Shown piece after piece: positions 1 through 6,611 of a stretch of DNA of 6,923 nucleotides. The first letter of the stretch is position 1. The number at the start of each line of letters is the position of its first letter. Origin of the DNA: an uncultured Caldimicrobium sp. (GTDB lineage Bacteria; Desulfobacterota; Thermodesulfobacteria; Thermodesulfobacteriales; Thermodesulfobacteriaceae). The notes beneath the pieces are model-generated. The model was not told the DNA's origin. It searched no databases and saw nothing but the letters and a program-made list of their open reading frames with translations. The translations under genes were made by a program, and so were the position numbers. Location of the stretch: positions 1 to 6,923 of the forward strand of contig CALLJI010000094.1 in the NCBI GenBank assembly GCA_938091475.1, read 5' to 3'.

Positions 1-124
1 AAAATAAAGTGTAAGATCTCTCCCAACTGTAAATGGAAGGCCTTTTCTTGAAGGGAATTTAAAAAAGAAATGTTTTGATAAAACTTAAAGGGCACATTTC
101 TTAAATTAGCATAGAATTAAGGAG

Positions 125-309
125 TTGTCAAAAAGGGGGAGAATGTTCCAAAAATTGTAGGAGCTTCGACCTGCGGTGTCTAAAGGGCTAAAATTAGTAG
201 GGGCGATTCGCGAATCGTCCCTACATTTGTGATCTTCAGACAATTCTTGAATTGTCCAACGATTAAAACATTTGGCGGGGCAGAGCATATCGCACCCCTT
301 ATGTGACAT
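125..309. repeat. MITE/REP-like palindromic repeat element, copy 1
   Basis: A diverged, shorter relative of the block at 1423-1646, in the same orientation. Left-end similarity runs from ttgtca (125-130) through gagaatgttccaaaa to tctaaa. The right end gcaccccttatgtgac (292-307) is identical. The termini form imperfect inverted repeats (TGTCAAAAAGGGG at 126-138 against TGTCACATAAGGGG from the right). Inside are a 28-nt palindrome (197-224) and a perfect 8-bp hairpin gacaattc/gaattgtc (239-246, 249-256). The interior differs from copy 2 in both sequence and number of palindromes. No coding sequence is evident. Borders are approximate. Confidence 0.72.
197..224. repeat. 28-nt REP-type palindrome inside repeat copy 1
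   Basis: The arms gtaggggcgattcg (197-210) and cgaatcgtccctac (211-224) are reverse complements with one C-to-T change and no spacer. Similar GTAGGGGCGATTCGC-type palindromes are, from general knowledge, widespread intergenic repeats in several bacterial phyla. On the plus-strand RNA the odd pair is a G-U wobble. Confidence 0.85.
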
Positions 310-368
310 TTCAAAATAGTAACTACAGTTATCTTCATAATAATTTGAGAATTTAAATGGTATAGTGA

Positions 369-387
369 GGGGGGTTATATACCCCCC
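369..387 (-). terminator. G6/C6 hairpin after the cytochrome gene, possible terminator
   Basis: The plus strand reads gggggg (369-374), ttatata, cccccc (382-387). On the minus strand the same 6-bp G/C stem begins 10 nt after the cytochrome stop. The outer flanks GGTA (359-362) and TACC extend it imperfectly. After the stem the minus strand reads TCACTATACC rather than a T-run, so termination may be weak or rho-assisted, or the hairpin may only protect the mRNA 3' end. Confidence 0.5.
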
Positions 388-397
388 TACCTTACCA

Positions 398-1363
398 TTA
401 TCTACCTTGATGACAAAGGGCACAATCAAAACTTGCTGCTTTATTTTCTCCGTGACAGGTAAAACAATAGACATCTTTAAAGTGAGTTTCAAAGGAGATA
501 GCACTTGTGCCAGCTTTCATCTTAAAAAGAGAAGGATGGCAAGTAGAACACTCAAACATTTGAAGATGGAAATTATGTGAGAATTTAGCTGGATTCCCTG
601 CCTTTGAAAGCACTATGTCTCTCATTGATATTATGTCCTTATTGTTAAGATGACAAGAAGTACAGACCTTTTCTAAATTGGTAGCGTCTTTTGATACATA
701 ACTAATGAGCTCTCCACTATGGGCAACTCCTCTATGGCAAAAAACACAACTTATGTCAGCCCTGATATGTGCTGCGTGCTTTGGATCTATATCTGGATTG
801 CTTCTGACATCCTCTCGCATAATGTCTATCATATTTTTTGACATTCTATATTGGGGGTTTTTGATGTTATCTAAGGCGCGAAAGGTAATACCAGCCAAAG
901 TCATAATTCTTTCTTTTCTATATTTTTGATTGTAATAATCAGTATGACAGTAAAGACAGCTCTCCATAGAAACCACCTGAGAGGCATAAACTGGATCGTT
1001 AATGGATTTTTGCAAAACTTCTATCATATGTTCTTTTCCTTTAACAGCAAAATTATAAAGGTCAGATAATCCTTTAATTTTAGCTTTCATATAGTAGAAA
1101 AATCCTGGTCTACCATGACAATCTAAACAAGACACTCCCTGTTGAGAATGAATATTTTTTTTCCAAGTATAAACCTCTGTCAGTGGACCTGTCCCCTCCT
1201 TTGGATGACACTTGGCACAGAATTGAGGAGAACTAGTAAAATGTAGCACTTCAATATTAATAAAGAGAAACCCAACGAAAAAAGCCAAAAGTAGAATTAA
1301 GGTCAGAAAAGGCCTTCTTTGAACAAAGGATTTAATAGCTCTAATAATACCTGTATTAGCCAT
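398..1363 (-). CDS. Membrane-anchored octahaem cytochrome c (NapC/NirT-like anchor with c7-like C-terminus)
   Basis: A 321-residue protein with eight CXXCH haem c motifs: C49-H53, C79-H83, C136-H140, C206-H210, C234-H238, C272-H276, C300-H304 and C314-H318. Residues about 19-37 form one hydrophobic segment after a basic N-terminus (FVQRRPF). Such an uncleaved anchor, followed soon by the first haem motif, is typical of NapC/NirT/NrfH quinol dehydrogenases, so the haems face outward. The last part (about 262-318), with FSHNFH, C272, a gap, FxTCH and a final CALCH, resembles triheme cytochrome c7/c3-type modules. This gives an apparent five-plus-three haem arrangement. A role in quinol-linked or periplasmic/extracellular electron transfer is inferred; substrate and partner are unknown. 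It has its own promoter, lies about 530 nt beyond qmoC, and is bracketed by two copies of a repeat. The start at 1363 fits the binding site GGGAGGGT. I do not recognise a gene name. Confidence 0.9.
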   Translation of the reverse strand: MANTGIIRAIKSFVQRRPFLTLILLLAFFVGFLFINIEVLHFTSSPQFCAKCHPKEGTGPLTEVYTWKKNIHSQQGVSCLDCHGRPGFFYYMKAKIKGLSDLYNFAVKGKEHMIEVLQKSINDPVYASQVVSMESCLYCHTDYYNQKYRKERIMTLAGITFRALDNIKNPQYRMSKNMIDIMREDVRSNPDIDPKHAAHIRADISCVFCHRGVAHSGELISYVSKDATNLEKVCTSCHLNNKDIISMRDIVLSKAGNPAKFSHNFHLQMFECSTCHPSLFKMKAGTSAISFETHFKDVYCFTCHGENKAASFDCALCHQGR

Positions 1364-1400
1364 AATACCCTCCCAAAATTCATTTAACTTTTAAGCTGGT

Positions 1401-1429
1401 ATTTTAGGAATTGATTTAAAGTTTGTCAA
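1401..1429 (-). promoter_or_regulatory. Sigma-70 promoter of the cytochrome gene
   Basis: On the minus strand TTGACA (1429-1424, 6 of 6 to consensus) and TAAAAT (1406-1401, 5 of 6) are separated by exactly 17 nt. The expected start of transcription, near 1394, leaves a leader of about 30 nt before ATG 1363, with GGGAGGGT (1374-1367) as ribosome binding site. The -35 hexamer lies within the left terminus of repeat copy 2. The promoter was inferred from sequence only, but the match and position are very good. Confidence 0.75.
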
Positions 1430-1646
1430 GGGGTTACAGAGAATGTTTCAAAATTTGCAATGGCTTTGCCCCGCCGTGCCTAAATGATTTAACTGTAGGG
1501 GCAAATCACGATTTGCTCAAGAATTAAATCTTTTGGGCACGGCGGTGCCGTGCCCCTACAATTTAATTATTTGGGCAATTCATGATTCGCCCCTCCCACA
1601 AACAAAACCATCGGGGGAAGGGTATAGGGCACCCCTTATGTGACTT
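1423..1646. repeat. MITE/REP-like palindromic repeat element, copy 2
   Basis: This non-coding block matches the block at 125-309 in the same orientation. Shared parts are the left end (ttgtca, then gagaatgtt-caaaa, ending in tctaaa/cctaaa) and the right end gcaccccttatgtgac (1629-1644, identical over 16 nt). The ends are inverted relative to each other: left TGTCA-AGGGG against TGTCACATAAGGGG read from the right, so the block has imperfect terminal inverted repeats. The inside is rich in palindromes: gcaaatc/gatttgc (1501-1507, 1510-1516), gggcacggc/gccgtgccc (1535-1543, 1547-1555) and an imperfect one at 1573-1592. Longer-range pairs are 1494-1503 with 1551-1560 and 1471-1480 with 1536-1545, each 10 bp and perfect. 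There is no transposase, so it looks like a non-autonomous element. Exact borders are estimates; no clear target duplication was found. Confidence 0.72.
1535..1555. repeat. GC-rich REP-type palindrome inside repeat copy 2
   Basis: The 9-bp perfect arms gggcacggc and gccgtgccc flank a 3-nt loop (ggt). The GC content stands out against AT-rich surroundings. The first arm can instead pair with 1471-1480 and the second with 1494-1503, so at least two mutually exclusive folds exist. It lies upstream of the cytochrome promoter, so it is not part of that mRNA unless transcription enters from upstream. Confidence 0.8.
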
Positions 1647-1689
1647 TGCAATAGGGTAACCAAATCAAGAATCTTAAGAATTGAGAAAA

Positions 1690-1821
1690 TTAAAAAAAAT
1701 TTATCAGCTTAACCCCTAATACTCTTCCTATAAGCCCTTTTATCAAAATATCTCCACCGAAATTTTTAAATAAATTATATGATAGTGCTAATCCAAAACC
1801 GGTTGTATAATGGAACGCTCT
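1690..1821 (-). pseudogene. Decayed 3' end of a sensor histidine kinase gene (HATPase G2-box remnant)
   Basis: The minus-strand frame ending at the TAA 1692-1690 reads FHYTTGFGLALSYNLFKNF (1815-1759), then GGDILIKGLIGR, and runs on to a final KLINFF. In histidine kinases the end of the ATPase domain reads roughly FFTT...GTGLGLALSYNIVKNFGGDIEVES..GKGTxFxI. The order and spacing of the G2 box, the SYNL-KN-GGDI segment and the closing strand agree. Against function: the G2 box reads GFGLA in place of GLGLA, the segment between TT and the G2 box is short, and the N and G1 boxes are absent. The frame has no ATG, GTG or TTG start upstream of residue 17 from the end. Upstream the frame stays open only by running through the qmo terminator and into qmoC in another frame. 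I read this as a broken kinase gene whose 5' part was lost. Chance similarity is possible but unlikely, given about 38 aligned residues. Confidence 0.62.
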
Positions 1822-1840
1822 AATTATAAAACATACTATT

Positions 1841-1870
1841 AAAAAAGGAGGGAAAGTATCTAACCCTCCC
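1841..1870 (-). terminator. Intrinsic terminator of the qmo operon
   Basis: On the minus strand GGAGGG (1869-1864) and CCCTCC (1852-1847) form a 6-bp stem around an 11-nt loop, followed directly by six T (1846-1841). It starts 23 nt after the qmoC stop, and no other gene lies between. It separates the cytochrome gene from the qmo transcription unit. Confidence 0.82.
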
Positions 1871-1892
1871 TCGGTTAAACATAGAGCTCTAT

Positions 1893-3083
1893 TTATTGCT
1901 TTTTGAGAATATCTTTATAATAGAGATCAAAGATAACAGCAGTTGTTCTAAAAACTAAATGTGAAAACTTACTATAAGGTATAGCTAAAAAGAGAAGAAA
2001 AACAGAGACTAAATGCGCTAAATAGACTATTGAGACATAATTATAGTAAAATTTAAGAACTCTTGCAAACTCTGTAAGAAATCCTGTAATACCAACTATG
2101 AGGATAAGCCATAGTAGAAAGGAATCAGAATAAGAGGTTTTAAGGGAATTTTCTAATTCCGCTCTATTTCTACCAGCCATCAACCCTATTACTCCATAGA
2201 GAAGTAATATCCCACCCACATTAGCTAACCACTTGACAGGATGAGTAAAGGGATTCCAAGGTGTGTGCATATGAAAAATATCAGCTAAAACAAAAACTGT
2301 GCCTGTTACTATGAAAAGTATTATAAAGGCATATAAAAGCATTTTGTGAGGATTTGCCCTCCAAGAATTTGCCCCGCACTTTTCAAATCTACTATGAGCT
2401 AAAATTTCCTCAATGGCTGGAATAAAATAATTACTTAAAATGGTTTTAAAACCATATCTATAGGCTTGAGGAATGTTGTAATAAGTCAAATAATTGTTCC
2501 ACATTTTATTTACAGCATTTGCCATAAAAATGACTACTACAGCTGCTAACGGTAAAAACACAAGATCAACCATTAAAACCCTGGCTGGCAATTCCAAAAA
2601 ACCAAGTTTATAATAAATCTCACCATAGGGGAAACTATTTGGATCACTGAAATTCGGTACTCCTCCAAAGGTTAAAAACATAATTGGTAGAATAAAAAGA
2701 AGTGAAATAAGAATCAGTATAGGCAATCCCCAAAGATGATTGTAAAATGTATGCATAAATTTGAAAGGTAAAAGTTCCTTAGTCGCAAGAAGCCTAAGTG
2801 AAGCTAAGACATCTCCTGGTCGTGCATTCCTTGGGCAATATTTTGTACAATCACCACATTGATGGCACAACCATATACTGGGATCAGATAATAACCTTTC
2901 TTTAAACCCCCACTGGGCTAAAATCATTTGTTTACGGGGGAAAGGAGCTTCATCAGGGGCTAAGGGACAAACTGTAGAACAAGTAGCACACTGATAGCAC
3001 TTCTTTACCGTGTCTCCACCCACAGCTTGTATCTCATTTATTGCCTTCAAATCTGCATCAACTTTAAGGGTCTCCATAGCCAT
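1893..3083 (-). CDS. qmoC: Quinone-interacting membrane-bound oxidoreductase subunit C (Fe-S and cytochrome b fusion)
   Basis: A 396-residue fusion of an HdrC-like ferredoxin domain and a membrane cytochrome b domain. The first 110 residues carry two perfect CxxCxxCxxxCP motifs (C29, C32, C35, C39 and C73, C76, C79, C83) for two [4Fe-4S] clusters. About six hydrophobic segments follow, near 117-140, 168-192, 248-268, 287-303, 321-342 and 350-371. This matches the NarI/DsrM/HdrE-like haem b domain. Candidate haem ligands include His 246, 271, 273, 281, 357 and 375; I cannot assign them from sequence alone. QmoC anchors QmoAB, oxidises menaquinol and feeds electrons toward the cytoplasmic subunits. 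It is the last gene of the operon, with an intrinsic terminator 23 nt beyond its stop. No qmoD follows, unlike in Desulfovibrio-type operons. Confidence 0.96.
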   Translation of the reverse strand: MAMETLKVDADLKAINEIQAVGGDTVKKCYQCATCSTVCPLAPDEAPFPRKQMILAQWGFKERLLSDPSIWLCHQCGDCTKYCPRNARPGDVLASLRLLATKELLPFKFMHTFYNHLWGLPILILISLLFILPIMFLTFGGVPNFSDPNSFPYGEIYYKLGFLELPARVLMVDLVFLPLAAVVVIFMANAVNKMWNNYLTYYNIPQAYRYGFKTILSNYFIPAIEEILAHSRFEKCGANSWRANPHKMLLYAFIILFIVTGTVFVLADIFHMHTPWNPFTHPVKWLANVGGILLLYGVIGLMAGRNRAELENSLKTSYSDSFLLWLILIVGITGFLTEFARVLKFYYNYVSIVYLAHLVSVFLLFLAIPYSKFSHLVFRTTAVIFDLYYKDILKKQ

Positions 3084-3090
3084 ATATCTT

Positions 3091-3097
3091 CCTCCTT
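3091..3097 (-). promoter_or_regulatory. Shine-Dalgarno of qmoC overlapping the qmoB stop codon
   Basis: On the minus strand AAGGAGG (3097-3091) shares bases with the TAA stop of qmoB (3098-3096) and lies 7 nt before the ATG at 3083. The protein has a second Met two codons later (3077). The good spacing to the first ATG decides the start. The overlap suggests that ribosomes ending qmoB can restart on qmoC, which would keep the subunits in balance. Confidence 0.8.
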
Positions 3098-5297
3098 ACC
3101 ATCCTTTAAAGGGATTTTCACCATAACTCTTAATAGTTTCTGCAAACTCAGCCATTTTATTAGCTAACTTATCTAACTCATCAATTGCCACTGTATCAAT
3201 AGTCACTCGCTCCATCTCTAAAGCTAACTGCTGAAGAGTTTCCTGAACATTCTCCATTCTTCTATTAGCCAACTCACTTCCCTTAATAAAGTGACATTGA
3301 TAATTCTCACCATATTTGCAACCTAATAATAATATCCCATCATAACCCTTACTCATAGCATCTTTTACAAAAGCCACATTAACTGCACCAAGACATCTCA
3401 CTGGTATTACTCTAAAAGAAACTGGTATACTCCCTCTTTTATAAGCTAACATATCCAAAGCGGGATAGGCGTCATTTTCACAGACAAAAGCCATAAATCT
3501 GTATTGTTCATACCCTTGCTCTGGCATTTCTGTCGCCTTAATCATACTACCAATCATATCTATAGAGTAGTCCTTGAAATTTATAATTCTCTGAGGACAA
3601 GAGCCAAAACAAGTTCCACATCTGCGACAACGAGTGATAAAGGGAATAGGAAAAGCCTTCTCATCTTCGTTTAGAGCACCGAAGGGACACTCCTCGGTGC
3701 ATCTCTTGCATTGAGTACACATCTTGAGATCCCATTCTGGATAAGCATAATCCCAAGTTCTTGGATGTACTGCATGGCCAACCTCAATAGCCATCAAGCA
3801 TTGTATGGCCTTAAGAGCAGCTCCTCTTGCATCCTCAATAGCCTGATCAATGGTCATAGGCTGATGCACAGCCCCCGCTGCATAAATCCCTGTTCTTCTC
3901 GTTTCATAGGGGAAACATATGTAGTTAGAGTCAGCATATCCGTAAAACAATTCAAGTTCTGGTAAAGCTGGCCCCTGCCTATACTCTAAGTTTAATACTG
4001 ACTCATCAGCTGTAACAGGTACCATTCCGATAGCTAAGACCACTAAATCCACTTCAAGCTCAATTTTTTCCCCAAGTAAAGTATTGTCCACCACTACTTT
4101 AACTTTACCTTCAGTACCCTCGGTTATGCTCACTACCTGACCTTTGGTTAAAAATACTCCAGGATCATCCTGAAGGGTTTTATAAAAATTTTCATAGATT
4201 CCCATAGTTCTCATATAATCGTAAATAATATATGCCTTGGCCTCTGGATCTGCATCCCTTAAATATTTTGCTTGCTTTAGACTGGCTAAACAACAAAAAC
4301 TTGAGCAGTAGGGAAGGTGATTCTCGTCTCTCTGCCCCGCACACTGCACAAATAATACACTTTTTATAGGAGCCCCATCAGAAGGTCTTGTAAGTTTGCC
4401 CTCTACCGCCATTTTCTCAAACTCAATGTTAGTAACTACATTAGGTATACTTCCATATCCTAAGTCAGCTAACTTCTTAGCATCATAGGGCTTGAAACCC
4501 ACTGCTAAAATGACTGCCCCAATCCTTTCTTCCTCCTCCTTAGCACCAATTTTGATTTTGACATTATAAAAGCCAGGGCCCCCGGAAATTTGACTAACTG
4601 TTGCTCCCTTGAAAACTTTTATTTTGTCGTTCCCCTCAACCTCTGCTATTAAAGATTTAACGATAGGTTCAACTAAATTTTTGTAAGGAGCCTTAACCTC
4701 ACAATGTAATTTCATTTTAGCCGCAAAACCACCCAATTCCTTCTCCTTTTCAACTAAAACTACCTCATAACCAGCCTTAGCACATTCAATAGCAGCCGTC
4801 AACCCAGCTACCCCTCCACCGATCACTAAAATTTTCTTTGAAATCTCTTCTTCAGGTTTAAATGGTTCTGGATTCTTATAAGACCTTAGCTTAGCTACAC
4901 TCATTCTAATATAATCTTTAGCCAAAGCCATTAGCTCGTCTTTAAAAGCTACTCCACTTGCAATCTCTGCAGAATCTTCTAAAATTTCACCATTTTCTCC
5001 TACAGGAAATCTGCTCCAAACTACACCCTCTCTTAAGCTAACCCTATCCACAGCCACTTTTCCAAAGTTGAATACATCATAATTCACTCTAAAGGAACAT
5101 GCACATATGGAAATACCTTCTAAACCTTCCTCTTGTATTTTTGTATTAATAAAATCTCTTCCCTCCTTGGAACATAAAAAGCTCTCACTATAAACTGCAC
5201 TTACTCCCTGCTCTTTAGCAACCGCCTCTAACTCCTCTATATTTAATCTCTTTTCTATATCACAACTTCTACATATAAAAACACCAATTTTATCCAT
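3096..5297 (-). CDS. qmoB: Quinone-interacting membrane-bound oxidoreductase subunit B (HdrA-MvhD fusion)
   Basis: A 733-residue protein of normal QmoB size. Its modules, in order, are as follows. An HdrA-type N-terminal domain (about 1-150) has Cys at 9, 12, 42, 65 and 67, candidate ligands for a further Fe-S cluster. The FAD Rossmann motif GGGVAGLTAA is at 160-169. The HdrA signature VQCAGQRDENHLPYCSSFCC is at 317-336. Two ferredoxin motifs follow: C527, C530, C533, C537 and C557, C560, C563, C567, each ending in CP. The C-terminal MvhD/FrhD-like domain (about 600-733) keeps Cys 606, 635, 660 and 668 for a [2Fe-2S] cluster. The protein is soluble and sits with QmoA on QmoC. The HdrA plus MvhD architecture is the basis of proposals that Qmo bifurcates or confurcates electrons between menaquinol, a low-potential donor and AprBA. 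AGGAGGT (5310-5304) fills most of the 13-nt gap after qmoA, 6 nt before ATG, and translation is probably coupled. Confidence 0.97.
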   Translation of the reverse strand: MDKIGVFICRSCDIEKRLNIEELEAVAKEQGVSAVYSESFLCSKEGRDFINTKIQEEGLEGISICACSFRVNYDVFNFGKVAVDRVSLREGVVWSRFPVGENGEILEDSAEIASGVAFKDELMALAKDYIRMSVAKLRSYKNPEPFKPEEEISKKILVIGGGVAGLTAAIECAKAGYEVVLVEKEKELGGFAAKMKLHCEVKAPYKNLVEPIVKSLIAEVEGNDKIKVFKGATVSQISGGPGFYNVKIKIGAKEEEERIGAVILAVGFKPYDAKKLADLGYGSIPNVVTNIEFEKMAVEGKLTRPSDGAPIKSVLFVQCAGQRDENHLPYCSSFCCLASLKQAKYLRDADPEAKAYIIYDYMRTMGIYENFYKTLQDDPGVFLTKGQVVSITEGTEGKVKVVVDNTLLGEKIELEVDLVVLAIGMVPVTADESVLNLEYRQGPALPELELFYGYADSNYICFPYETRRTGIYAAGAVHQPMTIDQAIEDARGAALKAIQCLMAIEVGHAVHPRTWDYAYPEWDLKMCTQCKRCTEECPFGALNEDEKAFPIPFITRCRRCGTCFGSCPQRIINFKDYSIDMIGSMIKATEMPEQGYEQYRFMAFVCENDAYPALDMLAYKRGSIPVSFRVIPVRCLGAVNVAFVKDAMSKGYDGILLLGCKYGENYQCHFIKGSELANRRMENVQETLQQLALEMERVTIDTVAIDELDKLANKMAEFAETIKSYGENPFKGW

Positions 5298-5310
5298 TTT
5301 TTTACCTCCT

Positions 5311-6552
5311 TTATACTCTTTTAATTATCTGAAGTGCCTTGATTACTGCACCCGTTGCAGTCTCATTGGAAGTCATAACATCTAAAGGTTTTTTGGCACA
5401 CCCTACAGGGAATATACCTTCACCTTCAATAACAAATCCATTTTCATCCACTGGCAATCCAGGCACTGCAGTACCATATATACTTGGTTGCATTCCCATA
5501 GCTAATACAACCATATTAACCCTTTCTCTTACCCTCTTACCCGTAAGAGTATCTTCAGCTATAACAATTAAATCTTTAGTTTCTGGATCTTCCTCAATTT
5601 TAGCCACCTTGCCTTTTATAAAATTAATCTTGGCTTCACTCTGAGCACGCCTTAGAAACTTTTCATACCTCCCTGGCGTTCTTATATCAATGTAAAAAAT
5701 TAATGACTCACTCTCTGGCATCTTCTCTGCGATGTATAAACTATGTTTTAAACTGGCTAAACAACAGATATATGAACAATAGGAAAGATGATTTTCATCC
5801 CGTGATCCTGCACATTGCACGAAGGCCACTCTTTGAGGTATGCTCTGATCTGATGGTCTATAAATATTTCCTCCAGTTGGCCCCCACGGAGAGGCCATCC
5901 TCTCCATCTGCATATTGGTGATTACATTAGTATATCTTCCATATCCTAAATTATCAAGCTTGGAGGCATCATAGAGCTGCCAACCCGTTGCCCATATGAT
6001 AGCTCCACATTCAATCTCAAAGACCTCCTCTTGCATATTGAGATCAACCGCCCTATATTGACAAGCAGATTGTATTCTTTCTGCATCACCAGGTGCCAAA
6101 GCATCCTTATCAATTACATACCTAAGGGGAAATGCCATAGGTGAAGGTAAATAGATAGCCTTGGTTTTACCAAGTCCAAAGTCAAAATCACTTACGCGCT
6201 CCCCCTCACATACTTTCTCACATTCTCCACAGGCCACACAATTTTCATTCACATACCTCGGTCTCTTCCTAAGCGTGACTTTGTATGCTCCTGGGTCACC
6301 TTTAATCTCAACGACATCTGTCATTGTAAAGACCGTCAGATTTGGATTAGCCTTTATCCTTTTATAATTTATTTCTAATCCACAAGTAGGAGGACAAAGC
6401 TTTGGAAAATAATATCTCAATTGAGCTACCCTTCCCCCAAGGGTTGCTTCCTTTTCAACCAATACTACAGGAACTTCCATCTCAGCTGCTTCTATAGCTG
6501 CAGTTATTCCACTAATACCACCACCTACTACTAATATAGTTGAGCTACCCAT
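5311..6552 (-). CDS. qmoA: Quinone-interacting membrane-bound oxidoreductase subunit A (HdrA-like flavoprotein)
   Basis: A 413-residue soluble flavoprotein, the usual QmoA length. The N-terminus has the Rossmann dinucleotide-binding motif ILVVGGGISGITAA (residues 6-19) and the acidic end of the second strand, LVEKEATLGGR (31-41), for FAD. CPPTC follows at 53-57. A four-cysteine cluster motif C105-x2-C108-x2-C111-x3-C115 fits one [4Fe-4S] cluster, although the residue after C115 is Glu rather than the usual Pro. The HdrA-family signature VQCAGSRDENHLSYCSYICC lies at 245-264, and a second dinucleotide-type motif (VVLAMGMQP) at 348-356. QmoA is known to work with QmoB on the cytoplasmic face of QmoC, moving electrons between menaquinol and APS reductase. 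The start is fixed by AAGGAGGT (6564-6557), 4 nt before ATG. The stop is followed after 13 nt by qmoB, so the two are co-transcribed. Confidence 0.96.
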   Translation of the reverse strand: MGSSTILVVGGGISGITAAIEAAEMEVPVVLVEKEATLGGRVAQLRYYFPKLCPPTCGLEINYKRIKANPNLTVFTMTDVVEIKGDPGAYKVTLRKRPRYVNENCVACGECEKVCEGERVSDFDFGLGKTKAIYLPSPMAFPLRYVIDKDALAPGDAERIQSACQYRAVDLNMQEEVFEIECGAIIWATGWQLYDASKLDNLGYGRYTNVITNMQMERMASPWGPTGGNIYRPSDQSIPQRVAFVQCAGSRDENHLSYCSYICCLASLKHSLYIAEKMPESESLIFYIDIRTPGRYEKFLRRAQSEAKINFIKGKVAKIEEDPETKDLIVIAEDTLTGKRVRERVNMVVLAMGMQPSIYGTAVPGLPVDENGFVIEGEGIFPVGCAKKPLDVMTSNETATGAVIKALQIIKRV

Positions 6553-6575
6553 TTTGACCTCCTTTACCCTTTTTC

Positions 6576-6611
6576 AGAGTTAAATTCCTGTACTCTAAGG
6601 AATTTAACTCT
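6576..6611 (-). repeat. Perfect 14-bp inverted repeat (hairpin) in the qmoA leader
   Basis: The arms 6576-6589 (agagttaaattcct) and 6598-6611 (aggaatttaactct) are exact reverse complements, separated by 8 nt. The hairpin starts at the base next to the U-tract of the aprA terminator and ends about 12 nt upstream of the qmoA Shine-Dalgarno. Neither strand has a T-run after it, so it is not itself an ordinary intrinsic terminator. It could be the 5' stabilising hairpin of a processed qmo mRNA or a protein-binding operator. The structure is certain; the function is not. Confidence 0.85.

Noticed and set aside
1..51. A 16-codon plus-strand frame open at the left edge, possibly the end of a convergent gene.
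   Set aside because: It is too short to show any family or codon signal, and a run of this length is common by chance.
103..131. An outward promoter from repeat copy 1 (TTGACA, 17 nt, TAATTT).
   Set aside because: The -10 matches only 3 of 6 positions and no gene is visible in the remaining 100 nt; it is kept only as supporting context for the repeat-borne -35 box.
125..309. CRISPR array, suggested by repeated short palindromes.
   Set aside because: The palindromes differ from one another and are not regularly spaced direct repeats; they fit REP/MITE-type repeats instead.
106..504. A 132-codon minus-strand open frame overlapping the 3' end of the cytochrome gene.
   Set aside because: It overlaps the cytochrome by 107 nt in another frame, runs through the hairpin at 369-387 and repeat copy 1, lacks a convincing ribosome binding site and shows no recognisable domain.
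1806..1811. A perfect TATAAT on the plus strand.
   Set aside because: No -35-like hexamer lies 16-18 nt upstream (tagtgc at 17 nt), it falls inside the kinase remnant, and no plus-strand gene follows.
3711..3965. Open frame on the plus strand antisense to qmoB; similar antisense frames occur at 365-580, 705-929, 5339-5644, 5703-5921 and 6161-6367.
   Set aside because: Each is largely or entirely antisense to a well-supported minus-strand gene, has no ribosome binding site or domain, and is expected by chance opposite coding DNA.
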